The position numbers were made by a program, and so were the translations under genes. From JAKORR01 sp964608495 (GTDB lineage: Bacteria; Armatimonadota; Zipacnadia; Zipacnadales; FEN-943): a stretch of DNA of 5,449 nucleotides. Where the stretch lies: NCBI GenBank assembly GCA_964608495.1, contig CAZSOQ010000301.1:1-5449 (forward strand), in the 5' to 3' direction. Shown piece after piece: positions 5,259 through 5,449 of the stretch (position 1 is its first letter; the number at the start of each line of letters is the position of its first letter). A model generated the notes under the pieces. That model worked only from the letters and a program-made list of their open reading frames with translations. It was not told where the DNA came from and did no database searches.

Positions 5259-5449
5259 ATGTCAGCGCACACACTCCGCGGTCTGTCCGCTTCTCTGCTC
5301 GTCTTCTGCCTGGCTCTGGTCGGTGGCGCCTGCTGGGCGCAGCCGCCCCTGGCCGGGGGCACCTATGACCAGTGGACGCAGCACCGGGACGCGATGCCCA
5401 ACGACCCATCGCTCATCCGCTACTACACCTTCGAGACGGCGGGGGAGGG
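5259..5449 (+). CDS. Exported protein beginning with a probable LamG domain (partial, runs off right edge)
   Basis: Sixty-three complete codons are visible. The N-terminus (MSAHTLRGLSASLLVFCLAL, then VGGACWAQ) is a signal peptide, probably cleaved after Ala-27 (CWA, then Gln). A lipoprotein cleavage at Cys-25 is less likely because GGAC lacks the Leu/Val expected at -3. The mature part includes YDQWTQHRDAM followed by DPSLIRYYTFETAGEG. The YYTFE segment is the usual first strand of a LamG/ConA-like jellyroll, here at the start of the domain in normal order. The rest, including any catalytic domain, is outside the window. It is probably a secreted carbohydrate-binding or carbohydrate-active protein of the same transcription unit. 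The reading frame is open to the window end. Confidence 0.75.
   Translation, partial: MSAHTLRGLSASLLVFCLALVGGACWAQPPLAGGTYDQWTQHRDAMPNDPSLIRYYTFETAGE

Noticed and set aside
1..5449. CRISPR arrays, tRNA or rRNA genes, insertion sequences and attachment sites
   Set aside because: I found no regularly spaced repeats of CRISPR length, no tRNA-like cloverleaf or rRNA motifs, and no transposase or terminal inverted repeats in the window.

Overview
The window is GC-rich bacterial DNA, roughly two-thirds G+C by eye. It has clear Shine-Dalgarno sites (GGGAGG, AGGGAGG, AGGAGG) and Sec-type signal peptides. Divergent uroporphyrinogen-decarboxylase (URO-D) paralogues next to secreted GH32-like and LamG proteins is a gene mix I associate with Planctomycetota, Armatimonadota, Hydrogenedentota and similar polysaccharide-degrading lineages. 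That assignment is inference from gene content; there is no rRNA or marker gene here.

Layout. (1) The left edge carries the first 18 codons of a minus-strand zinc-ribbon gene (start at 56). (2) Positions 57-404 are non-coding. They hold a candidate extended -10 promoter for the zinc-ribbon gene, a cluster of CTGCTGTC/GACAGCAG repeats at the start of its predicted leader, and an imperfect hairpin. (3) A 417-aa divergent URO-D-family protein lies on the minus strand (405-1658, GTG start). (4) A 185-bp divergent intergenic region has one sigma70-like promoter candidate facing right. (5) A rightward cluster follows: a 358-aa URO-D-family protein (1844-2920), a 725-aa secreted GH32-like beta-propeller protein (3000-5177), and the start of another exported protein opening into what looks like a LamG domain (5259 to the right edge). 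Gaps of 79 and 81 bp and a shared strand suggest one transcription unit, but no transcription data are visible.

How the genes may work together. The large protein is predicted to act outside the cytoplasm on a glycan or glycoside. The next gene product is exported and probably carbohydrate-binding. The two URO-D-fold proteins are cytoplasmic and unlikely to make haem. Relatives include methyltransferases such as MtaA, MtbA and CmuA, so handling of a methylated or otherwise modified product of glycan breakdown is possible but unproven. No corrinoid protein or other partner is in the window.

The most notable point is the architecture of the large protein. A LamG-like jellyroll of about 215 residues interrupts the second propeller blade, and its sequence landmarks appear in circularly permuted order (C-terminal half first, N-terminal half second). 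Next in interest are an exact 11-bp tandem duplication over that gene's start codon, which creates a 4-codon upstream ORF, and the repeat cluster in the leader of the zinc-ribbon gene.
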